Positions 1 to 7,989 of a DNA stretch of 64,000 nucleotides are shown in pieces. Numbering within the stretch: the first letter of the stretch is position 1; every line of letters starts with the position of its first letter. This DNA comes from Planococcus koreensis (GTDB taxonomy: Bacteria > Bacillota > Bacilli > Bacillales_A > Planococcaceae). The stretch covers positions 1 to 64,000 of the forward strand of contig NZ_RQII01000025.1 of NCBI RefSeq assembly GCF_004761975.1, written 5' to 3'. The notes beneath the pieces are model-generated. The model worked only from the letters and a program-made list of their open reading frames with translations. It was not told where the DNA came from and did no database searches. Made by a program: the position numbers and the translations under genes.

Positions 1-38
1 AAAATGGAGGTTTTTAAAAGTGAAAGCAGCCAATGGAT

Positions 39-78
39 AAACGCCTGTCCGCACCCAGAACAAAGGACAGGCGTTTTT
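39..78 (+). terminator. Intrinsic terminator of an upstream gene outside the window
   Basis: Perfect hairpin with arms at 39-50 and 65-76 (core ACGCCTGTCC / GGACAGGCGT), ending in a T run at 74-78. It would stop rightward transcription entering from the left edge. Confidence 0.75.
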
Positions 79-100
79 GTGTGCCCAAAAAACGTATGAA

Positions 101-131
101 AGCCCTTTTCCGTTGTGTGCGGAAAAGGGCT
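101..131 (-). terminator. Hairpin downstream of the 34-codon gene
   Basis: A perfect 12-bp stem (101-112 with 120-131, core AGCCCTTTTCCG) lies 25 bp past the stop of the small leftward gene at 156-260. The T run after it on the minus strand is short, so termination may be partial. Confidence 0.55.
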
Positions 132-155
132 TATAAGAGCTGCAGTAAATTCAGT

Positions 156-260
156 TTACAGCAAAGTGACATAATTGATAACGAACATGACAATTGCAGA
201 ACCGCCAACCCCTAATGCTAAATCTTCCCAACCCAATTCTAGTACTTTGTCAAAATTCAT
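156..260 (-). CDS. 34-residue putative membrane peptide
   Basis: A short leftward gene that ORF length cut-offs would miss. It reads ATG to TAA over 34 residues, beginning MNFDKVLELGWEDLALG. The C-terminal half (about residues 14-34, ending NYVTLL) is hydrophobic and could be one membrane span. Support: a strong ribosome site (AAGGGGCGG) 6-8 bases before the ATG, a good sigma-A promoter at 353-380 and a hairpin after the stop at 101-131. I recognise no family. It could be a small membrane regulator or a toxin-like peptide; nothing in the sequence separates these. The overlapping rightward 60-codon ORF at 33-215 spans both hairpins and is not credible. Confidence 0.6.
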   Translation of the reverse strand: MNFDKVLELGWEDLALGVGGSAIVMFVINYVTLL

Positions 261-352
261 CTCAATCCGCCCCTTTTGAATGCCTATTTGTCTGATAAAA
301 GATTCCTAAGTGATGTAATCACATTTTTCAGATATCTTTTTGACTTATTTTT

Positions 353-380
353 ATTATAATGGAGCGTTAATTTGATACAA
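353..380 (-). promoter_or_regulatory. Promoter of the 34-codon gene
   Basis: On the minus strand TTGTAT (375-380) and a perfect TATAAT (353-358) are separated by 16 bp. The palindrome GTGAT-gta-ATCAC at 310-322 would lie in the 5' leader and could be an operator. Confidence 0.6.
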
Positions 381-467
381 TGGACCAAAATAACTAAATA
401 TTCAAAAATAAAACAATTTTCTATAGAAATGTAAATTTGAAAGCTATTTTAAAAGATGAAGCACTGA

Positions 468-496
468 TTGAAATGTCGCCTTTCACTTGATACAGT
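468..496 (+). promoter_or_regulatory. Promoter of dppA-ykfA-ykfC
   Basis: TTGAAA (468-473), a 17-bp spacer and TACAGT (491-496) preceded by TG at the extended -10 position. It sits about 50 bp before the dppA start. Confidence 0.55.
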
Positions 497-547
497 AAAT
501 AGATAGAAGGAAGTTTCCGACAATTCAAGGTGAGAGGATGCTGCAGA

Positions 548-1372
548 GTGAAGTTTTATTTGTCGATGGATATGGAAGGTGTGACGGCATTGCCGGATTA
601 TACATATGTAGACTCAGCTGAACACAATTATGAACGCGGACGCCGATTGATGACAAAGGATGCCAACGCCGTAATCTCAAGTGCATTCGATCATGGAGCG
701 CAAGAATTCGTCGTAAATGACAGCCATTCAAAGATGAATAACTTGATTGCAGAAGATCTCCATGAAGACGCGCAGCTGATCACGGGCGGGGTGAAGGCTT
801 TTTCGATGGTGGAAGGGCTGGATGCATCTTACGATGGTGCCTTTTTTGCGGGCTACCACGCGCGGGCGGGTCAAAAAGGCGTGATGTCGCACGCAATGAT
901 TTTCGGTGTGCGGTCGATGTGGATCAATGAAACCGAAATTGGCGAGTTGGGCTTGAACGCCTATGTTGCCGGACATTTCGGTGTGCCGGTCCTTATGGTA
1001 GCGGGAGATGATTGTGCCTGCCGTGAGGCGGAAGCGCTAATTCCAAACGTCGTTACGGCGGCAGTGAAAGAATCCATTACGCGTTCAGCCGTCAAGACGC
1101 TGCATCCGAAAAAAGCGCAAGATTTGCTGGCGCGACAAACGGCAGCGGCTATAGAAAACCGCCGCAATGTCGAACCGCTTGTGCCCCCGGAAAAACCGCT
1201 GCTGAGAATCGAATTCACGAATTATGGTGAAGCGGAGCTGGCGGCGATGATGCCGGGCTGTGAGATTGAGGACGGGACGACCATTGTTCGTTTTCAAGCA
1301 AAGGACATTTTAGAAGCTTACCGGGCGATGCTCGTCATGGTGGAACTCGCGATGCAAGCCAAATTTTGCTGA
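548..1372 (+). CDS. dppA: D-aminopeptidase DppA (peptidase family M55)
   Basis: Zinc D-aminopeptidase that releases N-terminal D-residues such as D-Ala from short peptides, used in recycling peptidoglycan peptides. The protein is 274 residues, the same as B. subtilis DppA as I recall it. The metal ligands of that enzyme fall at identical positions: Asp8 and Glu10 (DMEG), His60 (NDSHSKMNN), His104 (GYHAR) and Glu133 (GELGLNAY). I chose the GTG at 548 rather than the in-frame GTG at 530 because AGAGGA lies 9 bases upstream and the N-terminus MKFYLSMDMEG matches the family. It heads an apparent operon with ykfA and ykfC. The DppBCDE dipeptide transporter that follows dppA in B. subtilis is absent here. 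Confidence 0.93.
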   Translation: MKFYLSMDMEGVTALPDYTYVDSAEHNYERGRRLMTKDANAVISSAFDHGAQEFVVNDSHSKMNNLIAEDLHEDAQLITGGVKAFSMVEGLDASYDGAFFAGYHARAGQKGVMSHAMIFGVRSMWINETEIGELGLNAYVAGHFGVPVLMVAGDDCACREAEALIPNVVTAAVKESITRSAVKTLHPKKAQDLLARQTAAAIENRRNVEPLVPPEKPLLRIEFTNYGEAELAAMMPGCEIEDGTTIVRFQAKDILEAYRAMLVMVELAMQAKFC

Positions 1373-1420
1373 AAACGGTATGCTAGATAAGTACATAACT
1401 GAAAATGGGAGTGGATTTAT

Positions 1421-2344
1421 TTGCGTATAACACCAAAACGGCTGCAAAAAGGCGACACGATCGGCATCATTTCGCCTTCGAGCCCGCCGAACTTAGACAA
1501 TTTGAAGAAAGCTTTGCCATTCATAGAGGAATTGGGGCTCAATATAAAAATGGGCAAGTCCGTGGAAGCGAAACGCGGCCACCTTGCAGGAGACGACGAT
1601 GCACGCCTTGCTGATTTGCATGAAATGTTTGAAGATCCGAACATTGCCGGCATCATTTGCGCGGGTGGCGGTTACGGAGCGGCGCGTTATACAGACCGCA
1701 TCGACTTCGCGATGATCAAAGAAAACCCGAAAGTGTTCTGGGGCTATTCGGATATTACATTTTTACATACAGCGATCGGACAATATGCGGACCTCGTGAC
1801 CTTCCATGGCCCGATGCTTGCGTCGGATGTTGGCAAGGATGAATTCCACGAACGCAGCGGCCGGATGTTCGGCCAGTTATTCGGTCCGTTCGAGCTGCAT
1901 TACACGGAAGAAGTCGCGCCGCTTGAAACGCTAGTGGGCGGACAGGCTGAAGGGGAATTGGTCGGCGGCAATCTGTCGTTGATCAGAAGTTCGATCGGCA
2001 CCAAATTCGAACTCGATACGAAAGGCAAGATTTTATTGATCGAAGACATTGACGAAGAGCCTTACCAGGTCGATGAAATGCTGAACCATTTGAAGATGGC
2101 CCGCAAGTTTGAAGAAGTGGCTGGCATCGTCATCGGCGACTTCAAAAACGCAGATCCGAAAAAGCCGGAGCGTTCGTTGAGCTTGGATGAGGTGTTCGCG
2201 GATTATTTCAAAGACTTGAAAGTGCCGGTAGTCAAAGGCTTTAAGATCGGCCATTGCGAACCGCATTTCTCTGTGCCGCTCGGTGCGAAAGCACGGCTTG
2301 ACGGAGATGCACGAACGCTCACGGTATTGCCGGGCGTAGAATAA
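1421..2344 (+). CDS. ykfA: LD-carboxypeptidase YkfA (family S66)
   Basis: Cytoplasmic serine peptidase that removes the terminal D-Ala from muropeptide tetrapeptides (L,D-carboxypeptidase). At 307 residues it is normal for S66. The nucleophile motif WGYSDIT puts the serine at about residue 110; the later catalytic Glu and His are in the IEDIDEEPYQVDEML and GHCEPHFSVPLG segments. Start is TTG at 1421 with GGGAGTGGA about 7 bases upstream; there is no good ATG nearby. It lies 48 bp after dppA and 23 bp before ykfC, so the three are probably co-transcribed. Trimming by YkfA fits with endopeptidase YkfC and epimerase YkfB, whose gene is at 12.9 kb, in murein peptide catabolism. Confidence 0.9.
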   Translation: MRITPKRLQKGDTIGIISPSSPPNLDNLKKALPFIEELGLNIKMGKSVEAKRGHLAGDDDARLADLHEMFEDPNIAGIICAGGGYGAARYTDRIDFAMIKENPKVFWGYSDITFLHTAIGQYADLVTFHGPMLASDVGKDEFHERSGRMFGQLFGPFELHYTEEVAPLETLVGGQAEGELVGGNLSLIRSSIGTKFELDTKGKILLIEDIDEEPYQVDEMLNHLKMARKFEEVAGIVIGDFKNADPKKPERSLSLDEVFADYFKDLKVPVVKGFKIGHCEPHFSVPLGAKARLDGDARTLTVLPGVE

Positions 2345-2367
2345 ACGATGAAGGGCGGAGGAGAAAG

Positions 2368-3309
2368 ATGCTGCAGACAGAATCGACAAGGTGGGTATGC
2401 ACTGTGCCTGTTGCGACCGTATGGACGGCGCCGGAGAAAATCCGCGAAGTAGATGCGGAAGGCTTAGGGAAAACGCCCAATATCAATAAATGGATCAACA
2501 CCATGACGGCAGAAGAAAGCCGCGACATGGTCGACAGCAACCGCGTCCAATCCCAGCTCCTTTTCGGGGAACCGGTAATGATTGATGAAATGGCGGATGG
2601 CTGGGCGAAAATCGCCGCTATCTGGCAGCCATCGCAAAAAGACGAGCGCGGCTATCCGGGCTGGGTGCCCATTGACCAACTGAAAGAAGTCGAAGCACTC
2701 GACGAACTCGGATATGCCCGCGTCGTTTCCCAAATGGCACAATTATGGACCGAAGATTTCAAACCACTCCTCGTCGTGCCATTCAATACGATGCTGCCGG
2801 TCAAGGAATTGGGGGAATTCATCCGCGTGCAGACGCCACTTGGCGACGCCTTCATCATGGCCGAGCAAGCGGAAGTCGCCCGCGGCTTCAACCAAGTGGA
2901 AAAAGGCACCGGCGTGGACGTCGCAAACCTGGCTGCAACATTTTTGCAATTGCCGTATTTCTGGGGCGGCATGTCGAGCTACGGCTATGACTGCTCCGGA
3001 CTAAGCTACAATATGCTGAAAGCGAACGGCGTAATCATTCCGCGCGATGCAAAAGACCAAGCAGCGGAAGGCCATGAAATCAACAAAGACAGCCAACAAG
3101 ACTGGCACATCGGCGATCTTTTGTTCTTCGCATACGAAGAAGGCAAAGGCCGGCTCCACCACGTCGGCATCTATTACGGCAACGGCTTGATGATCCATTC
3201 ACCGACGCCGGGCAAAGCCATTGAAATCATCGAACTTGCCGGCACCGTGCACGAAAAAGAACTATGCGCAGTGCGCCGTTTTGTCGAAAATGAAGGCGCT
3301 GAAGAATAA
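2368..3309 (+). CDS. ykfC: Gamma-D-glutamyl-L-diamino acid endopeptidase YkfC (NlpC/P60)
   Basis: Cysteine endopeptidase that cuts D-Glu-diaminopimelate bonds in free murein peptides with an N-terminal L-Ala. The 313-residue protein has no signal peptide, consistent with a cytoplasmic recycling enzyme. Two SH3b-like segments (about 5-105 and 115-170) precede the NlpC/P60 domain (about 185-310). Catalytic Cys209 lies in GYDCSG, the histidine in RLHHVGIYYG (about 265) and the third residue is His277 in MIHSPT. The ribosome site GGCGGAGGAG precedes the ATG. It is the last gene of the dppA-ykfA-ykfC unit. Confidence 0.9.
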   Translation: MLQTESTRWVCTVPVATVWTAPEKIREVDAEGLGKTPNINKWINTMTAEESRDMVDSNRVQSQLLFGEPVMIDEMADGWAKIAAIWQPSQKDERGYPGWVPIDQLKEVEALDELGYARVVSQMAQLWTEDFKPLLVVPFNTMLPVKELGEFIRVQTPLGDAFIMAEQAEVARGFNQVEKGTGVDVANLAATFLQLPYFWGGMSSYGYDCSGLSYNMLKANGVIIPRDAKDQAAEGHEINKDSQQDWHIGDLLFFAYEEGKGRLHHVGIYYGNGLMIHSPTPGKAIEIIELAGTVHEKELCAVRRFVENEGAEE

Positions 3310-3334
3310 CTGAGTATGCAGAACTTCAGTTTTT
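3308..3334 (+). terminator. Weak hairpin after ykfC
   Basis: AACTGA / TCAGTT arms at 3308-3313 and 3326-3331 followed by T residues. The short stem makes this a weak terminator candidate. Confidence 0.35.
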
Positions 3335-3468
3335 AAAGTTAATATTCCATAGATGTCTCCGCTTTTTTTCTACATCTCTGGATATTGAAAAGAAGATGCA
3401 GAATGTATATCTTACTGTTCTTCGGTAAAAGAAATGATTTTCTATATTAAGAAATACCTTTGAATGAA

Positions 3469-3574
3469 GCGGAAGACGGCGACTCCAGCGGGACTAGCCT
3501 GAGCTGAAGGCCCCGCAGGAGCGCAGCGACGAGGAAACTGAAGCCAGGCCCGCGGAAAGCGTCCGTCTGAAGCG
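3469..3574. repeat. GC-rich intergenic repeat with GCGGA-type ends
   Basis: A GC-rich block with CCCCGCAGG and CCCGCGGAAAGCG motifs sits in AT-rich intergenic DNA. I recall similar blocks between genes in many Bacillaceae. The left boundary (AAGAAATA-CTTTGAATGAAGCGGA) recurs at about 51177-51203, so at least its edge is dispersed in this chromosome. No coding potential is visible. The gap 3335-3616 holds nothing else. Confidence 0.6.
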
Positions 3575-3616
3575 AAATGAAAAGTCTATCACAGTTCCTT
3601 CCAACCTCTTTAAAAC

Positions 3617-3645
3617 GTGAAATTCTGTCGCTTTTATGTTATAAT
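3617..3645 (+). promoter_or_regulatory. Promoter of the DUF2187 gene
   Basis: GTGAAA at 3617-3622, a 17-bp spacer and a perfect TATAAT at 3640-3645, 36 bp before the start codon. Confidence 0.55.
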
Positions 3646-3680
3646 TACTAGATATTGTTTCTATAAACAGAGAGGCGTGG

Positions 3681-3908
3681 ATGACGATGGCATTTCAACC
3701 GCATGAAAAAGAAGTATCGGAATTTGTAGCAGCCCGTAGAATTGGCGAATGGATTTCTTTCACACGCAATGGCGTGGAAGTTAATGGAACCATTTTTAAA
3801 ATTATGGACAACTCGGTGATTGTTGAAATTTCACCAGAAGACGCTAAAGAAATTGGTGCGGCATCAAACATGACCGTAATCTCCCATAAGAAATACAAAA
3901 TCGTTTAA
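3681..3908 (+). CDS. DUF2187 family small protein
   Basis: A 75-residue soluble protein resembling the DUF2187 family of Bacillota, whose members look like small KOW/SH3-type beta-barrels. Visible features are an RIGEWISF opening strand, an NGVEVNGTIFKI turn-strand and the ending KKYKIV. The GAGAGGCGTGG ribosome site fits the ATG at 3681; a second ATG two codons on is possible. It has its own promoter and a strong terminator, so it is monocistronic. The function of the family is unknown to me. Confidence 0.75.
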   Translation: MTMAFQPHEKEVSEFVAARRIGEWISFTRNGVEVNGTIFKIMDNSVIVEISPEDAKEIGAASNMTVISHKKYKIV

Positions 3909-3933
3909 ATCCCGCAGCAAGGCGGGAGTCAGG

Positions 3934-3976
3934 CCGCAGGCAAACTCGCAAGATTCGAGTTGCCTGCGGTTTTTTA
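3934..3976 (+). terminator. Terminator of the DUF2187 gene
   Basis: Long hairpin (arms 3934-3948 and 3956-3969, core CCGCAGGCAA / TTGCCTGCGG) followed by six T residues. Confidence 0.85.
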
Positions 3977-4092
3977 TTGGCCGAAAGGCAGTGATTTGAA
4001 AGTTCTGGCATTATTAAAGTTTCAAAGCATCGGCTTTTTTGGTAAAATAAAGAAAGCAAAACCACTACTGGCGTTGAAAGGAATCCCACAGC

Positions 4093-4785
4093 ATGATATT
4101 TGATTTTAGATTCTGGCATTATTTCGTCCGACAGGGTGAATTGATACATAACTTACAAAATGGCGAAATGCGCCAATTCAATAAACGCCTGGGCTGGATC
4201 ATTGCATTCGGCATACTGGTTTTTGCGCTGCGTGAAATCTGGGGCATGAACACAGCCTCGCTGACGCCTTATTTGGCGCAGGGCCAATGGGCGGAATACA
4301 CATTGGCGCGCTGGGCTTCACTCGCTGGCACGTTGATCTGGGCCGGTATCTATTTGGCATTCCATTCATATGGAGCCGCTTTTTTATTCTGGAAATTCCT
4401 GAAAATGCCGTGGCGCGCGGCAATCGTTATGCAGACCTACGTGCTGGGATTGCTGGTCGTTGAAAAAACGCTGACGTTCCTGATTTTTGCGCTGGCCGGC
4501 TACACGATGCCGGTGTCGCTGTTCTCGTTCGGACCGCTGGCGGCCACGTTTATCGGCATCCCGTTCCTCATCTACTTCTTTAACCAATTGACGCTATTCA
4601 CGTCTTTGATCATCGCGGTCCAATACCGCTATATCCGCAGTTTTACAGCGTATTCACCGAAACTGATTTTATTGCTGCTAATCGTACTGCACGTCGTCGT
4701 GGCGCTGGCAGTCGCCTCTTTGAGCTTTGTACCGCTCGGCGAAATGCTCAGTGATTTCACGAGAGGGGGTCCTTCTGTTGAATAA
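4093..4785 (+). CDS. Polytopic membrane protein, YknW-like position
   Basis: A 230-residue integral membrane protein with about five hydrophobic spans (around 33-50, 75-98, 115-140, 145-175 and 195-220). The N-terminus MIFDFRFWHYF is cytoplasmic-looking. AAAGGA lies 10 bases before the ATG at 4093. It overlaps the next gene, which encodes a HlyD-type adaptor, by 8 bp. This pairing recalls yknW-yknX in B. subtilis, where a Yip1-type membrane protein precedes a membrane-fusion protein, but I cannot confirm a Yip1 domain by eye. No ABC ATPase or permease gene follows, so the function is open. Confidence 0.6.
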   Translation: MIFDFRFWHYFVRQGELIHNLQNGEMRQFNKRLGWIIAFGILVFALREIWGMNTASLTPYLAQGQWAEYTLARWASLAGTLIWAGIYLAFHSYGAAFLFWKFLKMPWRAAIVMQTYVLGLLVVEKTLTFLIFALAGYTMPVSLFSFGPLAATFIGIPFLIYFFNQLTLFTSLIIAVQYRYIRSFTAYSPKLILLLLIVLHVVVALAVASLSFVPLGEMLSDFTRGGPSVE

Positions 4786-6076
4786 ATTCTTTTTCATCGG
4801 ACTCTCCATAGCAGTGACGGCATTCTTAACAGCGAACGCATTGTTATTATTCGGAGAAAAAAGCATCATTTCAAAAAATGTCTATGTCAGCGAGTACGAG
4901 CAGGCATATACAGACGATTACGAAGAAAATCTGCCGAAAGAAGCAGTGGCGGCACCGCTTTCCACTGTCCAGATTTACGTCCAGGATTCACAGGCCATCG
5001 AACAATGGCTCGTTGAAGAAGGGGATGTTGTGCAGGCAGGTTCTGAGCTTGCAGCCCTGAACGAAGCGGAGTCGGAAGACCAGCGCGCGGTATGGGAATC
5101 TGAAAAAAGCGCTTTGGAATCCGAAAAAGGGGAAGTGCAAAGTTCGTTGCAGGCTCTTGAATCGGCGCGCTCGTCCAATAGCGGCTCAGAATCACGCAGC
5201 GATTCCGACCGTTCCAGCGATACGGACGACGACGGCAACACGGTCAACTTCAACGTCGATTTGAATGTCGGCGTCGAAGTGCCGCAGGACGGCTCTTACG
5301 CAGCTGGAATCGCCCAGGCGGAACAGCGCTTGGCAGCGATCGATTCGCAGCTGGCGGTTGTCAACGCGCAATTGAACCAAAGTGCGTCAACCCCGGCGTT
5401 GATCAGCCCAGCGGAAGGCACCATCGCAAAAATCAACCGCACGGAAGAACCGCTCAGCGTGGAAATCTACTCGCCTGAAAAAACATTCGTGACTTATCTC
5501 TTGGAAGACGAATGGCATGAAGTTGCGGCAGATGACCGGGTTATGGTCCAAGCGGAGGGCTTGGGGCAAGCTGTTCCAGGCACCATTTTAAGTGTAGACG
5601 CAATTCCGGCGGAACCTTCGAAATGGCTGGAAGCCTATAAGGGGCTTGATCCAATTGAACAAGCCAATCCGATTGCCTTTTATAAAGTGCAGATCGGCAT
5701 CGGGTCTGAAGTCGAAGCGGCATTGCCGCTCGGCAGCAGCGCGAATGCTGAAATCATCATCAATGAAGCCATAGACGTAGTGGCATTGCCGGAACCGTGG
5801 ATTTTTGACCGCTACGACACGAGCGGTTCGGCTTATGTCTTGTCGAAAACCGGGAAAGCCGCACTTTCTCCAGTGATCGTCGGATTTGATGTCGGCGGCA
5901 AAGCGGTGTTGAACGATGGCATTGAGTCGGGTTCGATTGTCTTGAATGAACGAAAACTGAGGGAGTTCCAAAAAGCCCCGCGCATCTTCGTGCCGTTCCC
6001 AAGCAAACAGCCTGACTATGAATTTGCAAAAGCGACCAATTGGCGCAAGTATGTCGAATATTTATTGGCACGGTAA
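4778..6076 (+). CDS. HlyD/YknX-type membrane-fusion (efflux adaptor) protein
   Basis: A 432-residue membrane-anchored adaptor. An N-terminal span (about 3-24) is followed by a lipoyl-like half (STVQIYVQDS ... VEEGDVVQAGSELAAL), a short coiled coil (about 95-125), a Ser/Asp-rich linker (about 130-160), a second helix with AQAEQRLAAIDSQLAVVNAQ, the returning lipoyl half (SPAEGTIAKINRTEEP) and beta-barrel segments. Start is TTG at 4778 with GAGAGGGGG 8 bases upstream; an upstream in-frame ATG at 4727 lies inside the preceding gene and lacks a ribosome site. The polar linker replacing much of the hairpin is unusual. A palindromic terminator follows directly. The cognate transporter must be encoded elsewhere, if there is one. 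Confidence 0.75.
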   Translation: MNKFFFIGLSIAVTAFLTANALLLFGEKSIISKNVYVSEYEQAYTDDYEENLPKEAVAAPLSTVQIYVQDSQAIEQWLVEEGDVVQAGSELAALNEAESEDQRAVWESEKSALESEKGEVQSSLQALESARSSNSGSESRSDSDRSSDTDDDGNTVNFNVDLNVGVEVPQDGSYAAGIAQAEQRLAAIDSQLAVVNAQLNQSASTPALISPAEGTIAKINRTEEPLSVEIYSPEKTFVTYLLEDEWHEVAADDRVMVQAEGLGQAVPGTILSVDAIPAEPSKWLEAYKGLDPIEQANPIAFYKVQIGIGSEVEAALPLGSSANAEIIINEAIDVVALPEPWIFDRYDTSGSAYVLSKTGKAALSPVIVGFDVGGKAVLNDGIESGSIVLNERKLREFQKAPRIFVPFPSKQPDYEFAKATNWRKYVEYLLAR

Positions 6077-6080
6077 TCCC

Positions 6081-6108
6081 ACCCGGAAGCGGCCGCTTCC
6101 GGGTTTTT
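6081..6108 (+). terminator. Palindromic terminator after the adaptor gene
   Basis: A perfect 24-bp palindrome (arms ACCCGGAAGCGG / CCGCTTCCGGGT) followed by TTTTT. Confidence 0.85.
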
Positions 6109-6192
6109 CAATGCCTTGAAAGTGGGTGACAGCGGCGTGTGCAATTGGTACGATGGAGTCATTGGCAGGTTTTAGGAAATGGAGTGGGAAAA

Positions 6193-6462
6193 ATGAAAGA
6201 GACGGACTGGCGTTTTAAAGTGGCTAACCGTGAGGCATTGATTGGGGTGGGGCTCGCCATCTTCAATTTTATCTGGTGGTTCGGCTTTGCTTACGGGCTG
6301 GGCTCGCGCCCGGTGGAGGAATATACATATATTTTCGGCTTGCCGGACTGGTTTTTCTATAGCTGCGTCGTTGGCTTCCTTTTGATGGTTGTACTGGTCA
6401 TCGTCGTTGTGAAATTTTTCTTTGTGGAAGTGCCGTTTGATGAAGAGGAGGATGTCCGATGA
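6193..6462 (+). CDS. yhdT: YhdT family small membrane protein (PanF partner)
   Basis: An 89-residue protein with two strong membrane spans (about 18-40 and 54-80) and an acidic tail ending DEEEDVR. Size, the FNFIWWFGFAYGLG segment and an immediate panF neighbour match the YhdT/DUF997 family, which is regularly encoded just before sodium/pantothenate symporters. I chose the ATG at 6193 because GGAGTGGG precedes it by about 5-8 bases; the longer reading from 6139 adds a charged, non-family N-terminus. The stop overlaps the panF start (ATGA), implying translational coupling. The role is probably accessory to PanF, but this is inferred from context. Confidence 0.82.
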   Translation: MKETDWRFKVANREALIGVGLAIFNFIWWFGFAYGLGSRPVEEYTYIFGLPDWFFYSCVVGFLLMVVLVIVVVKFFFVEVPFDEEEDVR

Positions 6463-7919
6463 ATTTTGCAGTACTTACTCCGATGCTGGTGTTTTTGGTC
6501 GTGATTTTTGCGATCGGCTATTGGTCGAGCAAAAAGCTGGCGACAAGCACCAACTTTATCAGCGATTATTTCCTTGGCGGCCGTGAATTGGGCGGCTTTG
6601 TGCTGGCGATGACAATGGTCGCAACCTATGGCAGTGCGTCAAGCTTTCTCGGCGGCCCTGGCACAGCTTACACAATGGGCTTCGGCTGGGTGCTGCTCGC
6701 GATGACGCAAGTGGCCACAGGTTATTTCGTGCTGATGATCCTCGGCAAGAAATTCGCCATCATGGCGCGCCGCTACAAAGCCATCACCATGATCGACTTT
6801 TTGAAAGCCCGCTACAGCAGCACATGGGTAGTACTGCTGTCGGCGTTCAGCATCATCGTCTTCCTGTTTTCCGCAATGGCCGCGCAATGGATCGGCGGCG
6901 CGCGCCTCGTGGAATCGTTGACCGGCTTGCCTTACAACACGGCGTTGTTCATCTTTGCAGTCAGTGTGCTCGTCTACGTCACCATCGGCGGCTTCCGCGC
7001 CGTTGCGGTGACCGATGCAGTGCAAGGGGCGGTCATGTTCCTTGGCACCTTGGTGCTGCTGATCGCGGTCATCATCGCAGGCGGCGGCATTCCGAACATC
7101 ATGAACGATTTGATCAATGAAAACCCGAACCTCGTCACGCCATTCGGCGCAGACGGCAATTTGAGTGCCGCATACGTATCGTCGTTCTGGATACTCGTCG
7201 GGGTCGGAGTTGTTGGCCTTCCGCAGATTGCCGTGCGCGCAATGTCCTATAAAAACGCGCGCTCGATGCACCGCGCACTCATCATCGGCACGATTGTCAC
7301 GGGTTTCATTATGCTTAATATGCACTTGATCGGCGTTTTTGCACGTCCGATCCTGCCAGGCATTGAAGTCGGCGACAAGGTCATCCCGCTTATCGCACTT
7401 GAAACCTTGCCGCCGTGGGCAGCGGGCATCGTGCTTGCCGCTCCGATGGCGGCCGTCATGTCGACGGTCGATTCGCTGCTCATCCTGGTCAGTTCGTCGA
7501 TCGTCAAAGATGTCTATTTGAATTACATCAAGCCGGATGCCGATTTGAAAACGATCAAGCGGCTGTCGTTCGGCGTCACCGGAACGCTCGGCGCCGTCGT
7601 GTTCCTGCTGGCGATCAACCCGCCGGATCTGCTGATTTTCCTTAATCTGTTCGCGTTCGGAGGGCTCGAAGCGGCATTCATCTGGCCGGTCGTCCTCGGC
7701 CTGTACTGGAAATGGAGCAATAAATACGGCGCCATCGCATCGATGGTGACCGGCATCACCAGCTACGTCGCGCTGCATTTCTACAACGCAGCAAACGGCA
7801 ATTTGTTCGGCGTCCATACCGTCACTGTGCCGGTCTTGCTGTCGCTGCTCGCGTTCGTCGCATTCAGCCTGCTCATCGGACGAAAAGCGTATGATTACGA
7901 GACGGGAATTGCGAAATAA
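6459..7919 (+). CDS. panF: Sodium/pantothenate symporter PanF
   Basis: Sodium:solute symporter family transporter of 486 residues with about 12-13 predicted spans. Family features include the N-terminal DYFLGGRELGGFVLAMTMVATYGSASSFLGGPG region, IGGFRAVAVTDAVQG after span 5 and PMAAVMSTVDSLLILVSSS, which carries sodium-site serines. The yhdT partner upstream makes pantothenate the best-supported substrate within the family. It would import the coenzyme A precursor with sodium. The ATG overlaps the yhdT stop by 4 bp, and GAAGAGGAGG inside yhdT is the ribosome site. The hairpin of the first H2-21 repeat lies about 40 bp after the stop and probably ends the transcript. Confidence 0.88.
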   Translation: MNFAVLTPMLVFLVVIFAIGYWSSKKLATSTNFISDYFLGGRELGGFVLAMTMVATYGSASSFLGGPGTAYTMGFGWVLLAMTQVATGYFVLMILGKKFAIMARRYKAITMIDFLKARYSSTWVVLLSAFSIIVFLFSAMAAQWIGGARLVESLTGLPYNTALFIFAVSVLVYVTIGGFRAVAVTDAVQGAVMFLGTLVLLIAVIIAGGGIPNIMNDLINENPNLVTPFGADGNLSAAYVSSFWILVGVGVVGLPQIAVRAMSYKNARSMHRALIIGTIVTGFIMLNMHLIGVFARPILPGIEVGDKVIPLIALETLPPWAAGIVLAAPMAAVMSTVDSLLILVSSSIVKDVYLNYIKPDADLKTIKRLSFGVTGTLGAVVFLLAINPPDLLIFLNLFAFGGLEAAFIWPVVLGLYWKWSNKYGAIASMVTGITSYVALHFYNAANGNLFGVHTVTVPVLLSLLAFVAFSLLIGRKAYDYETGIAK

Positions 7920-7951
7920 TCACATTTTGCCTATAGAGTTACAATGTTTTA

Positions 7952-7989
7952 ATAAGAAGAGCCGTTCGCCATCGCGAACGGCTTCTTTT
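7952..7989 (+). terminator. Terminator after panF (hairpin 1 of H2-21 copy A)
   Basis: GCCGTTCGC / GCGAACGGC arms at 7961-7969 and 7974-7982, followed by TTCTTTTA. The same hairpin type belongs to the dispersed H2-21 element. Confidence 0.75.

Larger units (their letters stand above)
261..547. other. Divergent promoter region
   Basis: AT-rich region between the leftward small gene and rightward dppA. It holds both promoters and the GTGAT/ATCAC palindrome; I see no further gene. Confidence 0.6.

Noticed and set aside
33-215. 60-codon rightward ORF
   Set aside because: It spans a terminator and a second perfect hairpin and overlaps the better supported leftward 34-codon gene; no ribosome site.
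6639-7817. 392-codon leftward ORF with Arg/Asp-rich product
   Set aside because: Antisense shadow of panF, caused by GC-rich third positions; no ribosome site and low-complexity composition.
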